The notes beneath the pieces were generated by a model. The model did no database searches. It was given only the letters and a program-made list of their open reading frames with translations, and was not told the DNA's origin. The position numbers were made by a program, and so were the translations under genes. From Mycobacterium sp. IS-1742 (GTDB taxonomy: Bacteria; Actinomycetota; Actinomycetes; Mycobacteriales; Mycobacteriaceae): a stretch of DNA of 64,000 nt. Where the stretch lies: contig NZ_LQIV01000002.1 of NCBI RefSeq assembly GCF_001500125.1, positions 1 to 64,000 on the forward strand. The letters are read 5' to 3'. Positions within the stretch are counted from its first letter, which is position 1. Each line of letters starts with the position of its first letter. Shown here piece by piece: positions 1-8,733 of this stretch.

Positions 1-665
<665 letters not shown>

Positions 666-848
666 GAATCCGTCAGGGCCACGACGTGCGCGTTTGCGAG
701 CACACGCCGAATCGAGGCGGTGCCCGTCTAACTCCGAAGGGCACTGCGATACGTGCGCCGAACTCGGTGAACGCTGCGCCTGCCGTCATTTCCGGCAAAT
801 CATGCGCCCGGCGAGCGGGAATTGACGACGCGGTGTCGACGAAATCCG

Positions 849-901
849 TTGACGGGCAACCGTCCGGTTGCATATGGTGACTGACGCAACCGGCCGGTTG
901 C
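849..901 (+). promoter_or_regulatory. Promoter with twin 16-bp palindromic operators
   Basis: Two perfect palindromes, GCAACCGTCCGGTTGC (856-871) and GCAACCGGCCGGTTGC (886-901), have centres 30 bp apart, about three helical turns. A -35 candidate TTGACG (849-854) and a -10 candidate TATGGT (873-878, spacer 18) bracket the first palindrome. The second lies between the -10 and the start codon. This layout suits autorepression by the ArsR-type protein encoded 18 bp downstream. The binding itself is inferred. Confidence 0.75.
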
Positions 902-918
902 CTGTTGGAGACGTGGTC

Positions 919-1674
919 ATGGATGAGGTGTTCAAGGCGCTCGCCGATCCGAGCCGGCGCCGTCTGCTCGACGCCCTGAACCTTCGTGACGGGCAGACGC
1001 TGCGGGAACTGTCCGCGGATCTGGACATGACGCGCCAGTCGGTGACCAAGCATCTCGCCGTGCTCGAGGCGGCCGGCCTCGTCACGACGGTGCGACGGGG
1101 CCGGGAGAAACTCCACCACCTCGACGCCGAACCGATCAACGCGCTCTTCGACCGCTGGATCCGTCAGTACGACCGTGTGCGGTCGGCGCCGAGCGGTCAC
1201 GACACCGCGCCCCAGGCCCCGCCGATGCCCCCCGACCGCCAGGCGTTCGTGTACACCACCTATATCCGGACGACACCGGAGCGGTTGTGGCAGGCGATCA
1301 CCGGGCCGTCGTTCTCGGGGCGCTACATGGGCCATGCCGTGGTGTCGACGTGGCAGAAGGGGGCGACCTACACGTGGATCGACGGCGATCGGGAACTCGA
1401 CGACCCCGGTCAGGTGATCCTCGAGGCGGACCCCTACCAGCGGCTGGCCTTCACGTTTCCCGCCGCCGTTGCGTCGATGACCGACGCGCCCACCGAACGC
1501 CTCGCATCGGAGCCCCACTCGCGGGTGTCATTCGACATCGCCCCGCACGACGACCAGGTGGAGCTCACCGTCGTCCACGACGAATTCAGTCCGAAAAGCT
1601 CAGTGCAGCAGCATATTTCGCGAATCTGGCCGCAAAAGCTGGCCGACCTCAAGAGCGGGTTGGAGCACCGCTAG
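919..1674 (+). CDS. ArsR-family HTH regulator fused to SRPBCC (AHSA1) domain
   Basis: Residues ~1-85 form an ArsR winged helix (FKALADPSRRRLLDAL, then the recognition region MTRQSVTKHLAVLEAAGLV). Residues ~100-245 form an AHSA1/SRPBCC fold (TTPERLWQAITGPSFSGRYMG). Such fusions are one-component regulators in which the SRPBCC cavity is thought to sense a hydrophobic ligand; the ligand here is unknown. No ArsR metal-binding CxC motif is present, so metal sensing is unlikely. The ATG at 919 is chosen because GGAG lies 8 nt upstream and the HTH begins immediately. Two palindromic operators precede it, and no co-directional target gene follows. Confidence 0.85.
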   Translation: MDEVFKALADPSRRRLLDALNLRDGQTLRELSADLDMTRQSVTKHLAVLEAAGLVTTVRRGREKLHHLDAEPINALFDRWIRQYDRVRSAPSGHDTAPQAPPMPPDRQAFVYTTYIRTTPERLWQAITGPSFSGRYMGHAVVSTWQKGATYTWIDGDRELDDPGQVILEADPYQRLAFTFPAAVASMTDAPTERLASEPHSRVSFDIAPHDDQVELTVVHDEFSPKSSVQQHISRIWPQKLADLKSGLEHR

Positions 1675-1678
1675 GCGC

Positions 1679-2347
1679 TCAGGCGGCCGGTTCGGCGATG
1701 ATCCTGGCGACTTCGGCGGCGACCGCGAGGCTCGCGGGATCGTCGGAGGGCTCATAGCGGTCGGCGGCCGAGTCGTAGCGAGCACCCACGATGTTGGCGT
1801 GGTCGGCCGCCAGCTCGATGTACTGCACGCGCCAACCGGCGTCACCCAGCTCAGCGGTGAAGTCCCGGCTCGCGCTCACCGGGACGACGTCGTCGGCGCT
1901 GCCGTGAACCAGGGTGAGGGGCACGCGTGCGCCGGCCTCCGGACGCGGGGTCAACGGTTCGCCGGACAGGGGATCGGGCGCCATGAACGCACCGGCCAGG
2001 CAGACCGTCCGCGAGATGCGCAGCCCGTACTCGGCGGCGCGGAACGTGAGACCGGCCGCGGCTGCGCCGCCCAGCGACCAGCCGACGACCACCAGACCGT
2101 CCGCCGGGCCGCTCCGGCCCGCCGCGAACCGGGCCGAGCCGAGCAGATCCGAGCGGCCGTTGTCGTCGGCGTGGGAATTCCAGTCGGGCGCCACGACCGC
2201 GAAGCCGTGCCCGGCGATGCGCTCACCCAGTGGCCGGACCGCGGCCCTGGCATCGGTCTGCATACCGTGCCAGAGCAGCACCACCGGGGCGTCGTCGTCG
2301 CCGTAGAGGTCGAGCGATCGGCCGGGGGCGTATTCGAGGGTCTGCAC
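1679..2347 (-). CDS. Alpha/beta hydrolase, dienelactone-hydrolase-like
   Basis: A 222-aa soluble serine hydrolase with a GTG start. It shows the oxyanion strand (VVLLWHGMQ), the nucleophile elbow GWSLGG, an acid region (LVHGSADDVVP) and a C-terminal His (AADHANIVG), so the triad looks complete. The substrate is unknown. It is the last gene of the minus-strand signalling operon, 9 bp after the receiver gene, so it is probably co-transcribed, although nothing ties it to signalling. It converges with the ArsR-SRPBCC gene, 4 bp away. Confidence 0.8.
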   Translation of the reverse strand: MQTLEYAPGRSLDLYGDDDAPVVLLWHGMQTDARAAVRPLGERIAGHGFAVVAPDWNSHADDNGRSDLLGSARFAAGRSGPADGLVVVGWSLGGAAAAGLTFRAAEYGLRISRTVCLAGAFMAPDPLSGEPLTPRPEAGARVPLTLVHGSADDVVPVSASRDFTAELGDAGWRVQYIELAADHANIVGARYDSAADRYEPSDDPASLAVAAEVARIIAEPAA

Positions 2348-2356
2348 GGACCGGGC

Positions 2357-2800
2357 TCAGCCCTGCGGCAACCGGACGACCTGGACGAAGAACTCGTCGA
2401 TCTGCCGGACCGCGTTCATGAACTGGTCGAGGTCCACCGGTTTGGTGACGTAGGCGTTGGCGTGCAGCTTGTAGCTGCGCAGGATGTCCTCCTCGGCCGA
2501 GGAGGTGGTCAGCACGACGACCGGGATGTGACTGAGGTCGGGGTCGGACTTCACGGTCTCGAGGAGCTGACGGCCGTCGTACTTCGGCAGGTTGAGATCC
2601 AGCAGGATCAGGTCGGGCCGCGGCGCGTCCTCGTACCCGCCGCGGCGGTAGAGGAAGTCGAGACCCTCCTGCCCGTCGTGGGCGACGTGCAGGGTGTTGC
2701 TGATCTTGTTGTGTTCGAACGCCTCGCGGGTGATCAGTTCGTCGCCCGGATCGTCCTCGATGAGCAGAACGTCGATCGGCCTCGTGGAGGGTGTCATCAT
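2357..2800 (-). CDS. Single-domain response regulator (Rcp1-like receiver)
   Basis: A 147-aa stand-alone receiver with the acidic pocket LLIEDDPGD, phospho-acceptor Asp in LILLDLNLPKYDG, Thr in VVLTTSS and Lys in YVTKPVD. It has no output domain. This form (inserted RRGGYEDAPRPD loop, DLNLPKYDGR) resembles Rcp1-type partners of phytochrome-class kinases. The ATG overlaps the stop of the upstream histidine kinase (ATGA, 2797-2800), which implies translational coupling. It probably accepts phosphate from that kinase, acting as output by protein contact or as a phosphate sink. Confidence 0.9.
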   Translation of the reverse strand: MMTPSTRPIDVLLIEDDPGDELITREAFEHNKISNTLHVAHDGQEGLDFLYRRGGYEDAPRPDLILLDLNLPKYDGRQLLETVKSDPDLSHIPVVVLTTSSAEEDILRSYKLHANAYVTKPVDLDQFMNAVRQIDEFFVQVVRLPQG

Positions 2801-4386
2801 TGGGCTCCTTCCAGAACCACTTCGGGTTGTTCATGGACGGCGACCGGAAGGGTCATGCGGAACCGGGTGCCTTCGGTGTAGCTGTTGTCGATCCAGATGG
2901 TGCCGCCGTGGTACTCGACGATCTTCTTGCACAGCGCCAGCCCGATGCCGGTGCCGCTGTAGGCGTCGCGACCGTGCAGCCGCTGGAAGATGACGAACAC
3001 CTTCTGGGAGAACTCCTCGGCGATGCCGATGCCGTTGTCCGACACGGTGAACAGCCACTGCCCGTCCCGGTCGTCGGTCCCGCGCTCACATTCGATCACG
3101 ATCCGGGGGGTGGTGTCGGGTTTGCGGAACTTCACCGCGTTGCCGATCAGGTTCTGCCAGAGCATCGCCAGCAGTGTCGGATCGCCCAGGACCTCGGGTA
3201 ACGGCTCCTCCGGGCGCACGACCACGGCACCGGACTCCTCGATGGCGGTGTCGAGGTTCGACAGCGCGGTGTCGAGCACCTCGTCGAGTTCGACGTCGGT
3301 GTGCGCGGTGCTGAGGCGCCCGACGCGGGAGAAGGTCAGCAAGTCGTTGATGAGCACCTGCATGCGTTTGGCGCCGTCGACGGCGTACTTGATGTACTCG
3401 ACGCCGCGTTCGTCGAGCTGGTCGCCGTAGCGCTTCTCGAGCAACTGACAGAACGAGGCGACCTTGCGCAGCGGCTCCTGCAGATCGTGCGAGGCGACAT
3501 AGGCGAACTGCTCGAGCTCGGCGTTCGACCGCCGCAACTCCACGGTCTGCTCGTCGAGCTGTTCGCGCGCGGCCCGCGACGCCTCGAGTTCCTCCACGAT
3601 GCGTTGCCGCATGTCCTCGACATCCGAGGCCATGTCCCGCACGTCGCGGGGGCCACCGGCGACGATCCGTTCCTCGAAGTGACCTTCGGTGATGCGGCGG
3701 CAGGAGGCGGCCAGCGCCGACAGCGGGCGCACCAGGGCACTGCGCGCCAGGATTGCCAGCAGCAGCGCGGTGACGAAGAAGGTGATGATGATGCCGGCGA
3801 GCACGCGGTCGCGCCATCCGCGCACCTGCTCGAGCTCTTTGACCCCCGCGGTGCGGGCGGCGGCAAGGTCGACGTTCTGCACGTGGAAGAGCGCGCGGAT
3901 GTTGTCGAAGCCCTCTTTGCCGCGTTGGACGAGGTCGTTGCCGACGACGCCCGGATTGCCCGGGGTGACGCTGCGGATGAACGGCTCGGCGTACTCCGCG
4001 CGCCATTCGGCGGTGGCCTGTTCGACCGCGTCCAGATCGGCGATCAGGTTGGTGTGGTCGCCGACGTGCTGGCGAATCTCCTCGGCCGCTTCCCGTTCGG
4101 TCTGCTGACCCTCGTAGTAGGGCTCGAGGAACTGCTTGTCGGCGGCGATCGCGAAACCGCGCACCGCGGTCTCCTGATCGCGCAGGGCGGCCTGCAACCG
4201 GTAGGCCGCCACCCGCGAGGGCTGGATCGATTCGATCAGCTCGCGCGACACCGCGTCGGTGCGGTTCATGAGGATCGCTCCGGCGAACGCGCCGGCCAGC
4301 ACGAGGATGCCCATGACGGCCAGCACGACGTTCAACCAGCCCTGCACCGTCAAGTGGCGTCCCCGCCGGCGGGCGGGAGCCGTCAC
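2797..4386 (-). CDS. CHASE3-HAMP sensor histidine kinase
   Basis: A 529-aa membrane kinase. TM1 is ~residues 15-40, an extracytoplasmic CHASE3-like helical domain ~45-190, TM2 ~195-215, HAMP ~216-268 and a coiled coil ~268-292. The H-box ASHDLQEPLRKV places the phospho-His at 300. The N-box (LIGNAVKF), G1 (DNGIGIAEEF) and G2 (GTGIGLALCKKI) are intact. This H-box type is that of cyanobacterial phytochrome-like kinases, but no chromophore domain is present. The gene overlaps the RsbU-like gene upstream (ATG at 4386 against its stop) and the receiver downstream. The signal is unknown. Confidence 0.92.
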   Translation of the reverse strand: MTAPARRRGRHLTVQGWLNVVLAVMGILVLAGAFAGAILMNRTDAVSRELIESIQPSRVAAYRLQAALRDQETAVRGFAIAADKQFLEPYYEGQQTEREAAEEIRQHVGDHTNLIADLDAVEQATAEWRAEYAEPFIRSVTPGNPGVVGNDLVQRGKEGFDNIRALFHVQNVDLAAARTAGVKELEQVRGWRDRVLAGIIITFFVTALLLAILARSALVRPLSALAASCRRITEGHFEERIVAGGPRDVRDMASDVEDMRQRIVEELEASRAAREQLDEQTVELRRSNAELEQFAYVASHDLQEPLRKVASFCQLLEKRYGDQLDERGVEYIKYAVDGAKRMQVLINDLLTFSRVGRLSTAHTDVELDEVLDTALSNLDTAIEESGAVVVRPEEPLPEVLGDPTLLAMLWQNLIGNAVKFRKPDTTPRIVIECERGTDDRDGQWLFTVSDNGIGIAEEFSQKVFVIFQRLHGRDAYSGTGIGLALCKKIVEYHGGTIWIDNSYTEGTRFRMTLPVAVHEQPEVVLEGAQ

Positions 4387-5606
4387 GTGGTGCGCTCCAC
4401 GCGGACTACCGCGATGTCGTCGGTCAGACCCCCGTGCGGTCGAGCACGGTCCTCGGCGCGGTCGATCAGGGTTTCGACGAACTGGGGACCGGGCAGACCG
4501 GCCATCGAGCGGGCCAGGCGCAGCAGCCCCTCCTCGCCGAGGCGTTCGTTGCCCTCACCGGAGTGGCCCTCGAACAGCCCGTCGGTGAGCAGCAGCAGGC
4601 CGTGCCCCGGGGGCAGTTCCAGTTCGGTCAGCGGCCACCCCGACCCGCCCAGCCCGAGCGCGGGCCCGGCGGGCGGTTCCACCCAGCTCACGGTGTTGCC
4701 GTGGCGGTCGTGCAGAAGCATCCCGGGATGGCCGGCGCGCACGGCGTTGAAGCTGAGGTCCGTGGGCGAGAACGCCAGGCTCATGACGGTGGCGAAGATC
4801 CCGGGTCCCGGCCTCTCGGCGCGCAGAATGCGCTCGAGCTGCCGCATGCGCTCGTTACCGCGCAGTCCCGCGAAAGTCAGCGCGCGCCATCCGATCCTCA
4901 GCGCTACCCCGAGGGCGGCTTCGTCGGGTCCGTGGCCGGACACGTCGCCGACCATGACGTGCACGGTCCGGTCAGGGGTCTGCACGAAATCGTAGAAGTC
5001 GCCGCCGAGCAGCGCGTTGGGCCGGCTCGGCCGGTACTTGGCGACGATGTCGACGCCCGGGTTCTCGAGCAGCAGCGGCGACGGCAGCAGCCCGCGTTCG
5101 AGTCGGGCGTTCTCCTGGGCGCGCAGATGGCTGGCGTGCAGGTCGACGGCGGTAAGCTCGGAGCGTTTCCGCTCGATGGCGTACAGCAGCGAGCGCCGCA
5201 GCATTTCCGATTCGACACGCCCTTTGACGAGATAGTCCTGTGCGCCGGATGCGACCGCCGACACGCCGTAGCGGTCGTCGACGTTGCCGGTGAGCACCAC
5301 GATCGGCAGGGTGGGATCGAGGTCGCAGATCCGGTCGACGGCGTCGGTTCCGCTGGCGTCGGGCAGGTTGAGGTCGAGGAGCACACAGTCCGGGCGAGAA
5401 GCCCGGATCTCCCGGGCGGCGTGCGCCATGGATTCGGCCCACCGCAGCCGGATGTCGGCCACCGCGTCGACGATCAACTCCTCGACGAGCAACGCGTCAC
5501 CACGGTCGTCCTCCACGAGGAGCACCGTCAACGTGTCGAACTGCGTCATGGGAGCAACGGCTGAATCAGGCACAGGCCTCAGTTCTGAGTCATGCGGCGC
5601 GAGCAT
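4383..5606 (-). CDS. Receiver-PP2C (RsbU/SpoIIE-type) phosphatase
   Basis: The receiver domain (~25-145) has VLLVEDDRGD, phospho-Asp in CVLLDLNLPD and Lys in YLVKGRV. A short helix leads to a SpoIIE-type PP2C phosphatase whose metal-binding motifs are all present: GGDFYDF, GDVSGHGPDEAALG, LLLLTDGLFE and DDIAVVRV. Such proteins dephosphorylate anti-anti-sigma factors and so release alternative sigma factors. It is the first gene of a phosphatase-kinase-receiver operon. The ATG at 5606 is used; a TTG at 5612 is better spaced from the AAGGA box, and a Met at 5549 would also keep the receiver whole. Confidence 0.9.
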   Translation of the reverse strand: MLAPHDSELRPVPDSAVAPMTQFDTLTVLLVEDDRGDALLVEELIVDAVADIRLRWAESMAHAAREIRASRPDCVLLDLNLPDASGTDAVDRICDLDPTLPIVVLTGNVDDRYGVSAVASGAQDYLVKGRVESEMLRRSLLYAIERKRSELTAVDLHASHLRAQENARLERGLLPSPLLLENPGVDIVAKYRPSRPNALLGGDFYDFVQTPDRTVHVMVGDVSGHGPDEAALGVALRIGWRALTFAGLRGNERMRQLERILRAERPGPGIFATVMSLAFSPTDLSFNAVRAGHPGMLLHDRHGNTVSWVEPPAGPALGLGGSGWPLTELELPPGHGLLLLTDGLFEGHSGEGNERLGEEGLLRLARSMAGLPGPQFVETLIDRAEDRARPHGGLTDDIAVVRVERTT

Positions 5607-5762
5607 CGACAAATCAGTCCTTCAATTTCTTCACCGCGGCCGCGCTGACCTCTTCTTCAGTGATAGCCCCCTGACAATACCGAAGGTCGCCGCCGGCGGC
5701 GTCCATCCCGGGCGTCCGGGACCCGGGACAGGCGCCGGCAACGGGTAGCGTCGGCACCCGAG

Positions 5763-6530
5763 ATGGTGGTGTCATTCTTGCGATTCCGACACGGTTCGGG
5801 CCTGCGTCGGGCGCCGGCGCTGGCCCTCGCCGCGGTGGCCGCGACGCTCGTCGCGTGCGGCGCGGGCACACCCGGGCAGAACGAACCCCCGTCGTCGTCG
5901 ACACCGCCCACAGCGGCGACTCCCACCTCGAAGACGCCGACCAGGACGACACCCTCGACTTCCCCGGTGCCGCCCCCGCCGACCGTCACCACCGTCACCG
6001 CCGCCGATCTGGGCACGACGTGGCGTCCCGGCTGCCCCCTCGGCCCGGAACGGCTCCGGCGCGTCGAGCTGAACCACATCGGCTTCGACGGCCGCACCCA
6101 CCGCGGCGCGCTCGTCGTCCACGACGAATTGGTGCCACAGGTCATCGAGGTCTTCGAGGTCCTCTACCGGATGGGCTATCCCATCGACAAGATGCGCACG
6201 GTCGACGCGTACCCGCGCGCCGATGACGAGCTGTCGATGGCCGACAACAACACCTCCGCCTTCAACTGCCGCGGCATCCCGGGCTCGCAGAGCTGGTCGT
6301 ACCACGCCTATGGCCGGGCGATCGACCTCAACCCGTTGCTCAACCCCTACATCGGCCGCAGCGGCGCAGTGGAACCCGCCAACGCCGGGCCTTACGTCGA
6401 CCGAAGGCGGACCGATCCGGGCATTCTGCACGCCGGCGACCCGGCGGTTCTCGCCTTCACCGACCGGGGCTGGCGCTGGGGCGGGGACTGGCGGACACCC
6501 AAGGACTACCAGCACTTCGAGCAGCGGTGA
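5763..6530 (+). CDS. M15-family D-Ala-D-Ala carboxypeptidase-like lipoprotein
   Basis: A 255-aa lipoprotein: the hydrophobic signal ends in the lipobox LVAC (Cys32), followed by a Pro/Ser/Thr linker to ~residue 80. The M15-type zinc site is visible as H181 and D188 in YHAYGRAIDLN and H251 near the end (DYQHFEQ). The usual role is trimming peptidoglycan stem peptides on the outer face of the membrane. The chosen start is ATG 5763; GTG at 5769 is equally possible. It is divergent from the signalling operon, with 156 bp between them. Confidence 0.88.
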   Translation: MVVSFLRFRHGSGLRRAPALALAAVAATLVACGAGTPGQNEPPSSSTPPTAATPTSKTPTRTTPSTSPVPPPPTVTTVTAADLGTTWRPGCPLGPERLRRVELNHIGFDGRTHRGALVVHDELVPQVIEVFEVLYRMGYPIDKMRTVDAYPRADDELSMADNNTSAFNCRGIPGSQSWSYHAYGRAIDLNPLLNPYIGRSGAVEPANAGPYVDRRRTDPGILHAGDPAVLAFTDRGWRWGGDWRTPKDYQHFEQR

Positions 6531-6620
6531 CCAGCCCGATCAACTGAGTTGGCATCAGCGCCATGGGTTTCGGACGCGCACAGCGCTCCGGGTCGCTGCT
6601 ACCCTGCCTAACGCCGCCCG

Positions 6621-7913
6621 GTGAGCGCAGAGGCGGCGTACGAAACCGGCCAGGACGACACCAGCAGACTCCCTCACGAAAAGAGTGTTGTGCGCAGCGC
6701 AGAGATCAAGGCCCTGTCGGGTCTGCGTATCGTCGCGGCGGTCTGGGTCGTCCTGTTCCACTTCCGGCCGCTGTTGGCGCAGGCCGCACCGGATTTCACC
6801 GCCGCGCTGGCGCCGCTGCTGGACTCCGGCGCGCAGGGTGTCGACCTGTTCTTCATCCTCAGCGGTTTCGTGCTGACGTGGAACTACCTCGACCGCATGG
6901 GCCAGTCCTGGTCCACCCGAACCACTTTGCGCTTCCTCTGGTTGCGGCTGGCCCGCGTGTGGCCGGTCTACCTGGTCACCATGCACCTGGCGGCGGCGTG
7001 GATCATCTTCACCCGCAACGTCGGACATGTCCCGTCGCCCGCGGTGGACCAGCTCACCGCGACCAGCTATCTGCGTCAGCTGCTGCTCGTGCAACTGTGG
7101 TTCGAGCCGTACTTCGACGGCACCAGCTGGGACGGTCCGGCCTGGTCGATCAGCGCGGAGTGGTTGGCGTACCTGCTGTTCGGCGTGCTCATCCTGGTGG
7201 TCTTCCGGGTCGCGCGCGTGTCGCGGGCGCGTGTACTGCTGTGGCTGGCGGTCGCGGTGTCGCTGCCGCCGACCCTGCTGCTGCTCGCGACCGGCGAGTT
7301 CTACACACCCTGGAGTTGGTTGCCGCGCATCGTGATGCAGTTCAGCGCGGGCGCGCTCGCCTGTGCCGCGGTGCGAAAACTGCGGCCCACCGCGCGGACT
7401 CGCCACACGTTCGGCTGGTTGTCGGTGTTGATCGCGACCGCGATCGTCGGCGCCCTGTACTACCTCGACGCCGATCCGCCGGCGTCCGTCCGGGACGCCG
7501 GCGGACTGGTGGACGTCCTGTTCGTCCCGCTGGTGGTGGCGCTGGCGGTGGGGGCGGGAACGTTGCCGCGGCTGTTGTCCACCCGTGTGATGGTCTACTG
7601 CGGCCACATCTCGTTCGGGCTCTACATGGTCCACGAATTGGTGCACACCGCCTGGAACTGGGCGGTGGTCCAGTTCCAGATCACCCTCACGCCGGGCTGG
7701 TCCGCCAGTGCGGTGGTCACCGGTCTCATCGGCATCGCGGTGCTCGCCTCGGTCGCGCTGTACCACGGCGTCGAGGAGCCGGCCCGGTTGTGGATGCGCA
7801 GGATGGTCGACGTCAGGGATTCGACGCACAGCACCGTCGGCGGTCGGGCCGCCCCGGCACCGGACGTCGAACGCGCGGAGCGCGCCGACCACATCCCTGT
7901 GCGGGTCGGATGA
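6621..7913 (+). CDS. Acyltransferase-3 family membrane protein
   Basis: A 430-aa protein with a GTG start and about ten TM helices. It carries the family signatures: the early His in LSGLRIVAAVWVVLFHFRP, the FFILSGFVLTWNY block, the SISAEWLAYLLFG block, and a late FGLYMVHELVH helix. Members move acetyl or other acyl groups across the membrane onto extracytoplasmic glycans, lipids or antibiotics. The acceptor is unknown. An SGNH hydrolase gene follows after 118 bp on the same strand; fused acyltransferase-SGNH proteins are known, so the pair may act on one substrate. Confidence 0.9.
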   Translation: MSAEAAYETGQDDTSRLPHEKSVVRSAEIKALSGLRIVAAVWVVLFHFRPLLAQAAPDFTAALAPLLDSGAQGVDLFFILSGFVLTWNYLDRMGQSWSTRTTLRFLWLRLARVWPVYLVTMHLAAAWIIFTRNVGHVPSPAVDQLTATSYLRQLLLVQLWFEPYFDGTSWDGPAWSISAEWLAYLLFGVLILVVFRVARVSRARVLLWLAVAVSLPPTLLLLATGEFYTPWSWLPRIVMQFSAGALACAAVRKLRPTARTRHTFGWLSVLIATAIVGALYYLDADPPASVRDAGGLVDVLFVPLVVALAVGAGTLPRLLSTRVMVYCGHISFGLYMVHELVHTAWNWAVVQFQITLTPGWSASAVVTGLIGIAVLASVALYHGVEEPARLWMRRMVDVRDSTHSTVGGRAAPAPDVERAERADHIPVRVG

Positions 7914-8031
7914 CGCGATTTCGTGACAAACGGGGAAGCGCGTCGCAGAACGCGGGCGGCTTCGCCGACACTTACCCTTTCAGTCATCGTGAGGTGCGGC
8001 GTCTCGGTGCCGTCGACTGTGGAGGTAAACG

Positions 8032-8724
8032 GTGAGTCGCCTGGTCACGTTGGTGGTGTCCGTTGCGCTGCTGGTGGGCCTGGTGGTCGCCCGTCCGCTG
8101 CCGCAGCGCAGCGACGAGATGGTGACGTTGCAGTTCGCGGGCAGCCGCGTCGCCGTCGTCGGCGACTCGTACACCACCGGCAGCACCGAGGGCGGCGAGG
8201 GGCCGAGGGGCTGGACGACGCGGGCGTGGCAGCTGCTGGCGGGTCAGGGGCTTCCGGTGCGCGCCGACGTGGCGGCCGAAGGCGGGGCGGGGTACGGCGC
8301 CCGGGGCAACCGGGGCAGCGTCTTCGAGGATCTCACCGCCCGCGCGGTCAAACCAGACGACCACCTCGTGGTGTTCTACGGGTCGCGCAACGACCAGAAC
8401 GTCGAGCCCACACTGCTGTCGATCATGGTCTACGGCGTCTTCCAACTCGCCCGCCGCACCGCACCGGAGGCGCGTTTCCTGGTGATCGGACCGCCCTGGC
8501 CGACCGCCGATCCGCCGCCGGCGATCCTCCGCATCCGCGACACCCTGCGGTATCAGTCGGGTCTGGCCAAGGCGACGTTCGTCGACCCGATCGCCGAGCG
8601 GTGGTTCGTCGACGACCCCGCGCTCATCGGCGCGGACGGCGTCCATCCGACCGACGCGGGGCACGTGTACATGGCCGACAAGATCGCGCCGTTGATCGCC
8701 ACCCAGTTGACCCGCCGGGTGTGA
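8032..8724 (+). CDS. Exported or anchored SGNH/GDSL hydrolase
   Basis: A 230-aa protein with an N-terminal hydrophobic segment (LVTLVVSVALLVGLVVA) acting as signal or anchor. Block I is VGDSYTTG (nucleophile Ser), block III YGSRNDQN, and block V DGVHPTDAGH (Asp/His), so the esterase site is complete. GTG at 8032 is preceded by GGAGG at a good distance. It probably adds to or removes acyl groups on a cell-envelope glycoconjugate together with the upstream acyltransferase; that link is inferred from adjacency. Confidence 0.85.
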   Translation: MSRLVTLVVSVALLVGLVVARPLPQRSDEMVTLQFAGSRVAVVGDSYTTGSTEGGEGPRGWTTRAWQLLAGQGLPVRADVAAEGGAGYGARGNRGSVFEDLTARAVKPDDHLVVFYGSRNDQNVEPTLLSIMVYGVFQLARRTAPEARFLVIGPPWPTADPPPAILRIRDTLRYQSGLAKATFVDPIAERWFVDDPALIGADGVHPTDAGHVYMADKIAPLIATQLTRRV

Positions 8725-8733
8725 GCTCGGCGC

